From Paenibacillus thermotolerans (lineage in GTDB: Bacteria > Bacillota > Bacilli > Paenibacillales > YIM-B00363): a DNA stretch of 64,000 nucleotides. Within the stretch, counting starts at the first letter, position 1, and every line of letters begins with the position of its first letter. The position numbers and the translations under genes were made by a program. The stretch lies in assembly GCF_028745515.1 (NCBI RefSeq), contig NZ_JAQZSG010000012.1, forward strand, positions 62,001-126,000, read 5' to 3'. Under the pieces are notes generated by a model. It was given only the letters and a program-made list of their open reading frames with translations. It was not told the origin of the DNA and did not search any database. Below, in pieces: positions 1-8,135 of this stretch.

Positions 1-177
1 GACAGCATATTGTTCGTGGTTATCGGGTTGTCGCCCATCGGCGCGGGCTTCCTCAGCTGGGATCTTGTCGGATATGCGATTGCCGGCCAAATGCTCACGA
101 AGGTGTTCATGCAAACGGTCGGCGCGGCTATATTTGCTGCGGCAACCTCCAAAAAAAATATTAGAGTATCCCAGTAA
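1..177 (+). CDS. C-terminal end of a membrane protein (partial)
   Basis: An open frame enters from the left edge and ends at TAA 175-177, giving the last 58 residues of a protein. The visible part is hydrophobic, with one segment around residues 4-18 and another around residues 40-52, separated by a short stretch with a Trp-Asp. It ends in a short Lys/Arg-containing tail. This fits a polytopic membrane protein whose N-terminal part lies outside the window. I cannot name the family. It lies 33 bases before the next gene on the same strand, so the two may be co-transcribed. Confidence 0.55.
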   Translation, partial: DSILFVVIGLSPIGAGFLSWDLVGYAIAGQMLTKVFMQTVGAAIFAAATSKKNIRVSQ

Positions 178-210
178 ATGTGGAACGAAATGGATGAAAG
201 GAGCTGAACG

Positions 211-1113
211 ATGGCGAATAACAACAAAAGCTCTAAAATCGGTGCGGGCACGATCTTCGGCATCGTGATCGGTTTGTTCGTCCTCGTGTCGGTCATTGCG
301 ATTATCGTGAACGCGAACCATAAACCGGACCCGAATGTGCTGACGAAGAAGAGCCCGACGCATCCGCATACGTTCGGCTATTCCCCTGACGGCCGAACGC
401 TATGGATCGGAACTCATACGGGAATGTATGAGTATAACGGCGGCAAGTGGATTCGGACCGTTCCGGCGATCGCAGACAATGACGTCATGGGCTATTACGT
501 GAACGCGAACGAACCGAAAGTCATGTACATTTCGGGACACGGCTTCGTTAAGCGGACGGAAGACGGCGGCGCCTCGTGGAAGCCGATCGAGAACGGAATG
601 CCGAACGCGCCGAAGCCGGATGTGCCGGATGCCCATATTTTGGCCCAGGATCCGAATGATTCGAAGCACCTGTACGTCTTTCTCGTGCAGCAGGAAAACA
701 ATGTGTACGAGACCACAGACGGCGGCGATACGTGGAATTTGGCGGGCACGATCGCGCCGGACGCTTATTCGATGTCGGTCGCTCCCGGCGGCAACGCGCT
801 TCTGGTAGCGAGCGAAGCGGGCCTGAGGCAATACAGCTTCGGCCAAAACAAGAACGAGGTCATCGCCTATGTGGACAAGCCGGTGTATTATACTTACACT
901 CTCCCTGCCGGAGAGGTCATCATTTACGGCTCCGAAGGCTTCCGACGCTCCCGGGACTTCAAGACGTGGGAGCCGATCGGAATCGATCTTGGCGGGGAGC
1001 AGCCGATCGGCTTGCGCGCGTCGCATGCCGACCCGAACCGGCTTGCCGTCGTGACGTTCGATTATTCCGTTTACGAAAGCGCCGACGGCGGAAACACATG
1101 GGATCAAAAATGA
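211..1113 (+). CDS. Membrane-anchored BNR/YCF48-type beta-propeller protein
   Basis: The 300-residue product begins with a short basic stretch and one hydrophobic segment (about residues 14-34), so it is probably an uncleaved anchor with the rest outside the membrane. The remainder carries repeated blades with Asp-Gly-Gly-x-x-Trp turns, for example near residues 119-123, 170-174 and 293-297, the hallmark of BNR/sialidase or photosystem-assembly YCF48-like propellers. Such proteins are usually binding or assembly factors rather than enzymes, and no sialidase catalytic set is evident. The start is supported by GAAAGGAG seven bases upstream. A strong hairpin follows directly after the stop, so the gene ends a transcription unit that may include the preceding membrane protein. 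The exact function is unknown. Confidence 0.8.
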   Translation: MANNNKSSKIGAGTIFGIVIGLFVLVSVIAIIVNANHKPDPNVLTKKSPTHPHTFGYSPDGRTLWIGTHTGMYEYNGGKWIRTVPAIADNDVMGYYVNANEPKVMYISGHGFVKRTEDGGASWKPIENGMPNAPKPDVPDAHILAQDPNDSKHLYVFLVQQENNVYETTDGGDTWNLAGTIAPDAYSMSVAPGGNALLVASEAGLRQYSFGQNKNEVIAYVDKPVYYTYTLPAGEVIIYGSEGFRRSRDFKTWEPIGIDLGGEQPIGLRASHADPNRLAVVTFDYSVYESADGGNTWDQK

Positions 1114-1114
1114 A

Positions 1115-1154
1115 GAAGGCCCGAACTTTCGCAAGAAAAGTTCGGGCCTTCTTT
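1115..1154 (+). terminator. Rho-independent terminator
   Basis: A 14-base-pair GC-rich stem (GAAGGCCCGAACTT with AAGTTCGGGCCTTC) begins one base after the propeller gene's stop codon and is followed by CTTT. It sits before the next gene on the same strand and so separates the two transcription units. Confidence 0.8.
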
Positions 1155-1198
1155 GGGCATAATTGGTGATACGATAAATAACACCAAAGGATGCTGCT

Positions 1199-2071
1199 AT
1201 GTTTCCCAGATGGCAATGCACTAGCGGAAATACGTTTGCTTACCGTCTTTTTAAAAAACATCATTCCGAAATCCAAAGCTTGTACTGGGCTCATATGATC
1301 GCCGCTCACCGGACGCGGAACATCGTGAAGAAAGCCGACAAACGGATAAAGCCGACGTCGGTGTTCGGCCAAACGTCCAAATATTCGAAGCATGTTCCGG
1401 CTACGCTGGATCAATGGGAGCACAACTATAAGGATTTCAACAACTGGGTGCGGCTGTCGGCGGCCATGGCGATCAACGGCTACATGGAGCTGTACCTTCG
1501 CAAAATATGCGCGCTCGCCATCGAGTCGAATCCGGGCGTCATCATCGGAGCTCCGGGCGCGATTGACGGAGCCGCGCTGCTCAAATCGAGGCCCGGGTAC
1601 AGCTATGCCGAGTATTCGGTTCATTTGGTGAAGGGAGATTGGAACAACCGTCTGGCCTTTTACGAAAAAATGTTCGGCGAAGCGCCGGCAAAGCTGAAGG
1701 AGCATGTGAAGGAGCTGAACGAGCTGCGCAAAATGCGCAACGGCGTAGGCCATTCGTTCGGCCGTTCGGTGGAGGATTACGAATCGGGGCTGCATTTGCA
1801 TATCAAGCCGATGATGCGGCTTTCGGAGGAACGGTTCAACCATTGGCTGCGGATGGCGGACGAGGTTGCGCTCGCGATCGACAACCATTTGAAGGATACG
1901 CATATCGGCCATTATGAGCTGCTGCTGTATTATCATATGCAGGATAAAGGTGCGGACGGAGGGCAAAAAGACGAGTGCGGCGCTCTGCAGCAAAGGCTGA
2001 GCGCCGACACGGGCGAAGCGGTGGACGGAAGTTTGCTTGCTTCGATGATCGAGTTTTACCACGGTTTATAA
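1199..2071 (+). CDS. HEPN-like domain protein of unknown function
   Basis: This 290-residue soluble protein has no signal peptide. In the middle (residues 160-190) it has a helix rich in Lys/Glu/Leu that ends in Arg180-Asn-Gly-Val-Gly-His185. This is the R-x4-H signature, with a polar residue after the Arg, of HEPN domains, which occur in RNases of toxin-antitoxin, abortive-infection and CRISPR systems and also in non-catalytic proteins. The start follows AAAGGA with seven bases of spacing. No nucleotidyltransferase (MNT) partner or other defence gene lies next to it: it is flanked by a terminator on the left and a repeat-rich spacer on the right, so it appears monocistronic. The HEPN assignment rests on the motif and its helical context. 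An RNase role is inference. Confidence 0.6.
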   Translation: MFPRWQCTSGNTFAYRLFKKHHSEIQSLYWAHMIAAHRTRNIVKKADKRIKPTSVFGQTSKYSKHVPATLDQWEHNYKDFNNWVRLSAAMAINGYMELYLRKICALAIESNPGVIIGAPGAIDGAALLKSRPGYSYAEYSVHLVKGDWNNRLAFYEKMFGEAPAKLKEHVKELNELRKMRNGVGHSFGRSVEDYESGLHLHIKPMMRLSEERFNHWLRMADEVALAIDNHLKDTHIGHYELLLYYHMQDKGADGGQKDECGALQQRLSADTGEAVDGSLLASMIEFYHGL

Positions 2072-2110
2072 ACTGCTGCCCGGCCCGGCGCTTCGCCTGA
2101 CAGTGCCCGC

Positions 2111-2301
2111 AACTAACGGAAACGAATGACCGCTAAAACGGGCTAGTTTACATAATTCGGCGAATTAACGGAACGCGTTGACCGCTAACACGGGTATTTC
2201 TCTCGATTTTTTGACTTTTCAACAAATTAGCGGACATCTTGTTCCGTTATTTCGTGGAATCGCGCCGATTGCCGCGAATTAGCGGACACCGCGTTCCGTT
2301 A
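2111..2301. repeat. Four imperfect copies of an intergenic repeat, two in each orientation
   Basis: The spacer holds two copies of the form TAACGGAA-N-GACCGCTAA (2111-2142 and 2162-2194) and two in reverse complement, TTAGCGGACA-N-TTCCGTTA (2224-2254 and 2276-2301). The copies are about 26-32 bases long and lie roughly 25-50 bases apart. Their spacing and sequence vary too much for a CRISPR array. They look like a dispersed intergenic repeat arranged head to head, able to fold into larger hairpins between the two convergent genes. Confidence 0.7.
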
Positions 2302-2333
2302 AGTGCGCCCGAAATCGCATGCCATCGAATTTC

Positions 2334-3212
2334 TTACAGGTTCAAGCTCTTGTAATAGTTTCCCCAGTGCGGGCGCGTGCCGTCCGCGTCGGTAAAATCA
2401 TATTCCTCGGACAAGCCCCATGTGCTGAGCGATTTCCCGGATTTGGCCGCCACATTCGGGTCAGAGCATAGCGCGGCGACGGCCGCCCCGATGTAAGCGG
2501 GCGTTTCCGAGGCGATAAAATGCGGGTCGATTTTCGTTGCGTCGCGCCAGTTCGCCTCCGTCACGCCGAAGTGGTCAAGCATGTACTCGGAACGCAGAAA
2601 CCCGGGCGTAAGCGCCAGCGCCGTAATGTTATGCGGCTTCAACTCGGCCGCCATCGCCTCGGCAAGGTGTACCGCACCTATTTTCGCCAGGCTGTAATAT
2701 AAATTTCCACGGTAATGATAGCCTTCGCCGTCCGTAATCTCGATGATGAGGCCGCTGCCGCGGGCAATCATCAGCGGCGCGGCGTAATAGCTCGTAATCA
2801 TGTGCGAATGGACGGCCTGCCGCTGCATGAGAAGACCGTTATCCAGCGAATGCTCCCAGAACGGCTTGTCCCATTCGGACAACGGGTCTCCGCCCCAGAC
2901 ATCGTTCACGAGCACATCGAGCCGGCCGTCCTGCTCGCGCTTCACTTGCTCAAACAAGGCGCGGACCTCTTCCTCCTTCGTATGGTCCGTTCTTACCGGT
3001 ATGCCTGCTCCTCCGGCGGCGGCGACGAGCTCGGCCGTCTCTTCGATCGTTTCCGCCCGGTTCATGCTCGAAGGCGCTCCTCGTACGCTGCGGCCGGTTA
3101 CGTATACGGTCGCCCCCGCTTCGCCCAGCTTTACCGCGATGCCGCGGCCGGCTCCTCTTGTCGCCCCCGCCACGACGGCTACTTTTCCTTGCAACGGTTT
3201 TTGTGCGGACAT
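2334..3212 (-). CDS. Short-chain dehydrogenase/reductase (SDR)
   Basis: The 292-residue NAD(P)-dependent oxidoreductase has the Rossmann glycine motif GATRGAGRG near residues 16-24, an Asn-Asp-Val-Trp-Gly version of the NNAG strand near residue 108, and the catalytic Tyr-x-x-x-Lys as YSLAK around residue 173. The Arg-rich segment after the second strand (TGRSVRG) suggests NADP(H). The substrate cannot be told. Translation starts at an ATG preceded by AAAGGAG. The gene is divergent from a WYL-domain regulator 137 bases away, which makes that regulator the likely controller. The length is slightly above the usual 250 residues because of an extended C-terminus. Confidence 0.85.
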   Translation of the reverse strand: MSAQKPLQGKVAVVAGATRGAGRGIAVKLGEAGATVYVTGRSVRGAPSSMNRAETIEETAELVAAAGGAGIPVRTDHTKEEEVRALFEQVKREQDGRLDVLVNDVWGGDPLSEWDKPFWEHSLDNGLLMQRQAVHSHMITSYYAAPLMIARGSGLIIEITDGEGYHYRGNLYYSLAKIGAVHLAEAMAAELKPHNITALALTPGFLRSEYMLDHFGVTEANWRDATKIDPHFIASETPAYIGAAVAALCSDPNVAAKSGKSLSTWGLSEEYDFTDADGTRPHWGNYYKSLNL

Positions 3213-3270
3213 GTCTTATCGACTCCTTTTCTACTCTTTGTGTGCTTCTTTACCATATCGCAATGAATAA

Positions 3271-3296
3271 GACATCTATTGTCATATTTGTATGAT
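3271..3296. promoter_or_regulatory. Inverted repeats between the SDR gene and the WYL regulator
   Basis: Two short palindromes lie back to back in the divergent intergenic region: GACA-TCTAT-TGTC (3271-3283) and TCATA-TTTG-TATGA (3283-3296). Their position between two divergent starts makes them candidate binding sites for the neighbouring WYL regulator. No binding site of a close homologue was available for comparison. Confidence 0.35.
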
Positions 3297-3349
3297 AAAA
3301 TGATGTTGATTACATATCCCGCGTGAAATGGGGAAAGAAGGAGGAGGAT

Positions 3350-4318
3350 GTGACGTTGCGCGCCGATCGGCTGCTCACGATATTGCTGCTTTTGCAGGAG
3401 GGCAAACGATGGACGGTCAAAGAGCTTGCGGAGCGGCTTGAAGTATCGGAGCGAACCGTTTCGCGCGATATGGAGGCGCTCTCCGCATCGGGCGTTCCGG
3501 TATATGCCGATCGCGGCTATGGCGGAGGCTGGAGACTTTCGGAAGGATACCGCACCGCGCTGAACGGGATGAGCGAGCAGGACGTAAGGCTGCTGCTGCT
3601 CGCGCAGATGTCCCGATTGTTCGACGATTTGGGCATACGCAGGCAGTCCGAGCGGCTGCTCGACAAATTGTCGGCGGCGGGACTAACGTCGTCGTCGCGC
3701 CGGGAGGCGAATGCGGTGAAGGAAAAAATCCATATCGACGGCGCCGGGTGGACGGAGTCGATGGAACGATTCCCGCATTTGCCGGCGCTGTACGATGCCG
3801 TCTGGAACGAGAAGACCGTCGTCATCCGGTATGCGCGGGAGGAGGAGACGGTGGAGCGGGAGCTGCATCCGCTCGGATTAGTGGCCAAGGGCAGCGTCTG
3901 GTATATCGTCGGCGCCGTCGACGGCGAAATCCGCACGTATCGGGCGTCCAGAGTGCTGGACGTGAAGGAGGGCGCCGCCGCATTCGAACGCCCGGCCGCT
4001 TTCTCTCTGGCGGACTATTGGGAGCGCTCGACGAGAGAATTTCGGTCGAACATACCGAAGTATCCCGCGACGGTCAGGGTGAAGACGGCCGCCATCCGGC
4101 GTTTAAGCTTCATACGTTTCGTGAATGTGCAGGTGATCGGGACGGAGGGGGAATGGGCAACCGCCGCCGTCGATTTCCAAACGCCGGAATATGCCTGCGG
4201 CGCGGCTCTCAGTCTCGGGACGGATCTCATCGTCGTCGAGCCTGCCGAGCTTCGGCAAGCCGTGAAGGACGCCGCCTCCGGAATTGCCGCCCTCTACAGC
4301 GGTTTTGGAACGGGTTGA
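3350..4318 (+). CDS. YafY-family transcriptional regulator (HTH_11 plus WYL domain)
   Basis: An N-terminal winged helix-turn-helix (about residues 3-60, with the recognition segment VSERTVSRDMEAL followed by a Gly-rich wing GGYGGGWRL-like stretch) precedes a WYL ligand-sensing domain in the C-terminal half. The family binds DNA as dimers and often controls the adjacent gene, here the divergent SDR. I place the start at GTG 3350, which has AAGGAGG five bases upstream. An in-frame ATG at 3323 would add nine residues but lacks a ribosome site. The product is 322 residues, normal for the family. The ligand is unknown. Confidence 0.85.
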   Translation: MTLRADRLLTILLLLQEGKRWTVKELAERLEVSERTVSRDMEALSASGVPVYADRGYGGGWRLSEGYRTALNGMSEQDVRLLLLAQMSRLFDDLGIRRQSERLLDKLSAAGLTSSSRREANAVKEKIHIDGAGWTESMERFPHLPALYDAVWNEKTVVIRYAREEETVERELHPLGLVAKGSVWYIVGAVDGEIRTYRASRVLDVKEGAAAFERPAAFSLADYWERSTREFRSNIPKYPATVRVKTAAIRRLSFIRFVNVQVIGTEGEWATAAVDFQTPEYACGAALSLGTDLIVVEPAELRQAVKDAASGIAALYSGFGTG

Positions 4319-4324
4319 TTGGAT

Positions 4325-4633
4325 ATGATGATGGTTGGAGAACAATTTGATGAAGGGAAGCGTTTGGAGATGGACATTACCATTTTGAATGCGAGCATGA
4401 CAAAAAATGAAGAAGGGTACGCGGGAACCGTGCAATTCCAGGTGGAGGGGCACTCCATTCCTTACGAAATGACCCTCTTTAGCGAAACGGGCGACGATTA
4501 CGAGTACGGACTCCACTTCTTGAACGATTCGGGCAGCGAAGAGCAAATTACGAAGGTCGAGGAATATCTTGAAGAAAGCGACGATGCGTTCTACCGGCTC
4601 ATTCAAGCGGCGGAGGAGTCGCTGAGCAAGTAA
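4325..4633 (+). CDS. Small acidic protein of unknown function
   Basis: This protein of about 102 residues is rich in Glu, Asp and aromatic residues, with no signal peptide or membrane segment. Its predicted beta-strand core is followed by a helical acidic C-terminus (VEEYLEESDDAFYRLIQAAEESL). I do not recognise the family. The start is uncertain: ATG codons at 4325, 4328 and 4331 come just after the WYL gene's stop, and ATG 4370 has GGAG just upstream and would give an 87-residue product. It follows the regulator by a few bases, so co-transcription is likely. Confidence 0.6.
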   Translation: MMMVGEQFDEGKRLEMDITILNASMTKNEEGYAGTVQFQVEGHSIPYEMTLFSETGDDYEYGLHFLNDSGSEEQITKVEEYLEESDDAFYRLIQAAEESLSK

Positions 4634-4735
4634 CGCACGGTTCGAACGATTTGCGCGCTTCAATTGTTGTTGTAGACGGGCGCGGCAGCCGTTATGCTCT
4701 CCATGAGAGCTTCAGTCAACCGGGAGAGGATTATC

Positions 4736-5098
4736 GTGGCTAAAGTGCTTGTTGTGGATGATGCGGCGTTTATGCGGATGATGTTGAAGGACATTTTGCA
4801 CAAAAACGGGCATGAAGTCGTGGGAGAGGCTGCGAACGGTTTCGAAGCCGTCCAAATGTATCAGCAGCTGAAACCCGATCTCGTTACGATGGACATTACG
4901 ATGCCCGAGATGGAAGGCGTTGAGGCGCTGAAGCAAATCCGCAAGAAGGACCCGAACGCGAAGGTCGTCATGTGCTCCGCCATGGGGCAGCAAATGATGG
5001 TGCTGCAGGCCATCCAAGCGGGAGCCCGCGATTTTATCGTGAAGCCGTTCCAGCCGGATCGGGTTTTAGGAGCAGTAGAGAAAGCATTGGCACAGTAA
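4736..5098 (+). CDS. cheY: Chemotaxis response regulator CheY
   Basis: This is a single receiver domain of 120 residues. The acidic pair is at Asp8-Asp9, the phospho-acceptor at Asp53 in TMDITMPEM, the switch Ser in MCSAMGQQ near residue 81, and Lys103 in FIVKPF. Sequence and length closely match B. subtilis CheY, which when phosphorylated binds the flagellar switch and promotes smooth swimming. I chose GTG 4736 because GGGAGAGGA lies six bases upstream and this start gives the expected N-terminus (VAKVLVVDD). Upstream in-frame ATGs lack a ribosome site. It stands alone here, outside a flagellar operon, and is followed by a terminator. Confidence 0.9.
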   Translation: MAKVLVVDDAAFMRMMLKDILHKNGHEVVGEAANGFEAVQMYQQLKPDLVTMDITMPEMEGVEALKQIRKKDPNAKVVMCSAMGQQMMVLQAIQAGARDFIVKPFQPDRVLGAVEKALAQ

Positions 5099-5108
5099 CG
5101 CCATAAGG

Positions 5109-5145
5109 AAGACCTCCTCTTATGTTGTAAGGCGGAGGTCTTTTT
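5109..5145 (+). terminator. Rho-independent terminator after cheY
   Basis: GACCTCC (5111-5117) pairs with GGAGGTC (5134-5140) and is followed directly by five T, 11 bases after the cheY stop. Confidence 0.8.
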
Positions 5146-5229
5146 ACTTATATACGGTTTACGTATGTTGACGATGTATGAGATAGTAAATGTTGCTTGG
5201 ACTTGTGCGGCGTTGAAGGAGGAGGACGC

Positions 5230-6159
5230 ATGATTTCGCAAACGTTTACATTTACGGATCCGAGCGGGCAAGCCGTATTCGTATACAGCTGGCTTCCCGA
5301 TGAAGGCGTTCCGTTGCGCGGCGCCTTGCAAATTGCCCACGGGATGGTGGAGACCGCGGCCCGGTACGAGCGGTTCGCGTCGGCGCTGACCGAGGCCGGT
5401 TACGCCGTATACGCCAATGACCATCTCGGTCACGGCCAAACGGCCGGCGATGTAAGCTTGGTAGGGACGAGCGGCGACGACGGCTTTCGGCGGATGGTGG
5501 AGCATATGCGCCGATTGAACGGCATCATCCGCGAGCGGTATCCGCAGACGCCTCTATTTTTGTTCGGACAGAGCATGGGCTCGTTTTTGGCGCAGCGGTA
5601 CGCGAGCGATTACGGCGATACGATACGCGGCGTTATATTGAGTGCGGCGAGCGGCAATATGGGGCCGATCATTCATGCGGGCGTTTACCTCGCGAAGCGG
5701 GAAATGAAGCGCAAAGGACCGCATTATCGCAGCAAATTGCTCAGGGCGCTGACATTCGGGGGATACAACCGTTCCTTCCGGCCGACGAGAACGGAATACG
5801 ATTTTTTGAGCCGGGATCCGGAGGAAGTGGATAAATATATTAACGATCCGTACTGCGGGGTAACCGCCACATCGCAATTTTATTACAACCTGTTCACAGG
5901 GCTAAGGGACATTCACAAGATGGAACAATTGGAGCGCATACCGAAAAAGCTCTCGATTCATCTGCTCTCCGGCGATCGGGACCCTCTCGGAAAGAACGGA
6001 AAAGGCGTGCTTCGGTTGTACCGCACGTTCCGAAAGCTGGGCATCGAGGACGTTACGATCAAGCTGTACCCCGGCGGACGGCACGAAATGCTGAACGAAA
6101 CGAATCGCGATGAAGTATTTCGGGATATGATCGGCTGGCTGGACGAACGTGCGCGTTAA
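5230..6159 (+). CDS. Alpha/beta hydrolase of the monoacylglycerol lipase / lysophospholipase type
   Basis: This 309-residue hydrolase_4 (serine aminopeptidase S33) protein shows the HGMVE oxyanion segment near residue 38, the nucleophile elbow GQSMG around residue 117, a likely acid in GDRDPLG and the catalytic His in GGRHEMLNE near the C-terminus. Relatives cleave monoacylglycerols or lysophospholipids in the cytoplasm or at the membrane. No signal peptide is present. The start at ATG 5230 is set by GGAGGAGG four bases upstream. An in-frame ATG 33 bases earlier has no ribosome site. The gene stands between two separate transcription units and its in vivo substrate is unknown. Confidence 0.85.
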   Translation: MISQTFTFTDPSGQAVFVYSWLPDEGVPLRGALQIAHGMVETAARYERFASALTEAGYAVYANDHLGHGQTAGDVSLVGTSGDDGFRRMVEHMRRLNGIIRERYPQTPLFLFGQSMGSFLAQRYASDYGDTIRGVILSAASGNMGPIIHAGVYLAKREMKRKGPHYRSKLLRALTFGGYNRSFRPTRTEYDFLSRDPEEVDKYINDPYCGVTATSQFYYNLFTGLRDIHKMEQLERIPKKLSIHLLSGDRDPLGKNGKGVLRLYRTFRKLGIEDVTIKLYPGGRHEMLNETNRDEVFRDMIGWLDERAR

Positions 6160-6278
6160 CGGGAAAAAAGGTACGGTCCGAGTTCCGTAGTTGACGCACG
6201 TTAACATTCGTTTACATATCGCAGAGCGGCATTTACAATGGAAATAAAATACATCCCAAGGCAGGTGCCGGCGCCTTC

Positions 6279-8021
6279 ATGCCTTTGTCAACGAACGAGC
6301 TTTTGGATTTGTACGAGAATATTTTGAGTGAACGCGGCATCGGCATCGTCGTGCTGGACGAAAGCAGTCGGCTAAGCAGCATGAACTCGATGGCTTGCGG
6401 CATGCTCGGCATAACGGAACAGAACGCCGCCGGCCGGCTTTCCGAGCGGATGCTGCCTCCCGAATTGCTGGAGCTGCTTTCAAACGGTCTGACTAAAGCG
6501 GCGGAACAAGCTGAATTTCGGGTCGCCGACGCTTCCGGGCGAACCGTTTGGCTGCGCGGCCGGGTCCGTCAGCTTTCCTCCTCCCGCAGGTGCGTCGAGC
6601 TGCAGTACATGCGAGCGCCGGAGCCTACCATTTCGTACACCGAAATGTTAAATAAGCAGCAAGGCGCCATGTTCACCTTCCGTAAAATCGGCGGCGCGTT
6701 CGTGCACACGTTTTGCGGAGGCAAAATGTTGGACAAAATGGGGCTACGGAGCGAATGGATCGTCGGAAAGCGGCTCGAGGACTTTTTAAGCGAAGAAATG
6801 GCGTCGCAGAAGCGGCTTTATTACGAACGGGCATGGTCGGGGGAAGAAAACGTTCAATTCGAAGGCAAGCTCGGCTCCATCGCGTATTTGGCGTCGCTGC
6901 AGCCGATCCGCGGCAGCGGCGGCGATGTGATCGAGGTGATCGCTTCGTGCGTAGAAATAACGGAGCAGACCCGAACGATGAACGCATTGAAGGAAGCGGA
7001 AACGAAATACCGTACGCTCGTTGAGGAGGCTTTTTTCGGAATATGTATGCTGCAGGACGGCCGGCTTACGTATGCGAATCCGTCGATGGCGCATATTTTC
7101 GGTTACAACCCCGGAGATTTTATCGATACGCCTCTCCAGCAATATGTTGTGCCTGAGGATATTTCGCTGCTGCTTCGAAATATTGCCCGCTTATACCGCG
7201 GCGAGCCGGGACCCGCCATTCATATCAAAGGCATCCGCAAAGACGGCGGCCTTGTGGACTTGGAAGTAAGCGGAACGTTAATTACGGTGGACGACAGGCC
7301 GGCTATTCTCGGCATACTGCTGGACGTTACGGAAAAGAGAATGACCCAGGAAATGCTTCAGAAGGCGGAAAAGCTTTCGGTCATCGGCCAGCTCGCCGCG
7401 GGAATCGCTCACGAAATCCGCAATCCGCTGACCTCGCTCAAAGGCTTCGTTCAATTTATGAAACGGGGCCGTCAAGAAAATCCGTACTTCGACATCATGT
7501 TAAGCGAGCTGGAGCGGATCAATACGATCGTGAACGAGCTGTTGATCGTTGCGAAGCCGCAGGCGTCCCAATATCGAAGGAACGATCTGGTCACAATCGC
7601 GAAGGATGTCATGACGCTGCTTGAATCTCAGGCGCTGCTAAACAATGTCGCGATCCGGATGAATCATTCGGACGAGCCGGCCGTCGTAGAATGCGAAGGC
7701 AACCAAATCAAGCAAATGTTCATCAATATGGTCAAAAATGCGATTGAAGCGATGCCGGAAGGCGGAAACGTAACGATAGAGGTATTTTCCGGCAGCTCCG
7801 ATCAGGTTATCGTGCTCATTCAAGACGAAGGGTGCGGAATTCCGGAGGAACGGCTCGCCAGACTCGGGGAACCGTTCTACAGCACGAAGGACAAAGGGAC
7901 GGGGCTCGGTCTTATGATGTGCTATAAAATCGTGCAAGAGCACCGCGGACAATTGCGAATCGAAAGCAAAGTAGGGAAAGGAACGTGCGTGACGATCGTT
8001 TTCATGAAAAGCATGGCATAG
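6279..8021 (+). CDS. Soluble PAS-domain sensor histidine kinase (sporulation kinase-like)
   Basis: The 580-residue protein lacks membrane segments. It has an N-terminal PAS-like domain (about residues 8-110), a second degenerate one (about 130-230), a clear PAS domain (about 240-355), a HisKA dimerisation domain with phospho-acceptor His378 in GIAHEIRNPLTS, and an ATPase domain with the N-box around Asn487 and the G2 box GTGLGL at 540-545. The layout matches the cytoplasmic KinA/KinE-type kinases that feed the Spo0 phosphorelay in Bacillus. No response regulator gene is adjacent, which fits an orphan phosphorelay kinase. Which partner it phosphorylates is inference. The ribosome site (AAGGCAGGTG) is weak and far from the ATG. 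Confidence 0.85.
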   Translation: MPLSTNELLDLYENILSERGIGIVVLDESSRLSSMNSMACGMLGITEQNAAGRLSERMLPPELLELLSNGLTKAAEQAEFRVADASGRTVWLRGRVRQLSSSRRCVELQYMRAPEPTISYTEMLNKQQGAMFTFRKIGGAFVHTFCGGKMLDKMGLRSEWIVGKRLEDFLSEEMASQKRLYYERAWSGEENVQFEGKLGSIAYLASLQPIRGSGGDVIEVIASCVEITEQTRTMNALKEAETKYRTLVEEAFFGICMLQDGRLTYANPSMAHIFGYNPGDFIDTPLQQYVVPEDISLLLRNIARLYRGEPGPAIHIKGIRKDGGLVDLEVSGTLITVDDRPAILGILLDVTEKRMTQEMLQKAEKLSVIGQLAAGIAHEIRNPLTSLKGFVQFMKRGRQENPYFDIMLSELERINTIVNELLIVAKPQASQYRRNDLVTIAKDVMTLLESQALLNNVAIRMNHSDEPAVVECEGNQIKQMFINMVKNAIEAMPEGGNVTIEVFSGSSDQVIVLIQDEGCGIPEERLARLGEPFYSTKDKGTGLGLMMCYKIVQEHRGQLRIESKVGKGTCVTIVFMKSMA

Positions 8022-8060
8022 CAGTCTGCCGGCCTATTGCTTCCTAATTGTCTCATCTCC

Positions 8061-8079
8061 AAACTAACATTGTTAGTTT
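8061..8079. promoter_or_regulatory. Perfect palindrome upstream of the luciferase-like gene
   Basis: AAACTAACATTGTTAGTTT has eight-base arms around a three-base centre. It lies 57 bases before the next start codon and about 27 bases upstream of a TATAAT-like element (8107-8112). It resembles a dimeric repressor operator of the TetR or MarR kind. No regulator of that type is adjacent. Confidence 0.45.
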
Positions 8080-8135
8080 TAGCGAGCGCTATGTTTCCTC
8101 TGCGTGTATAATATGAAATAAAGGAGTGAGGACGC

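Noticed and set aside
959-2062. A 367-codon minus-strand frame across the HEPN-like gene
   Set aside because: It crosses a strong terminator and lies opposite a gene with a good ribosome site and a conserved motif.
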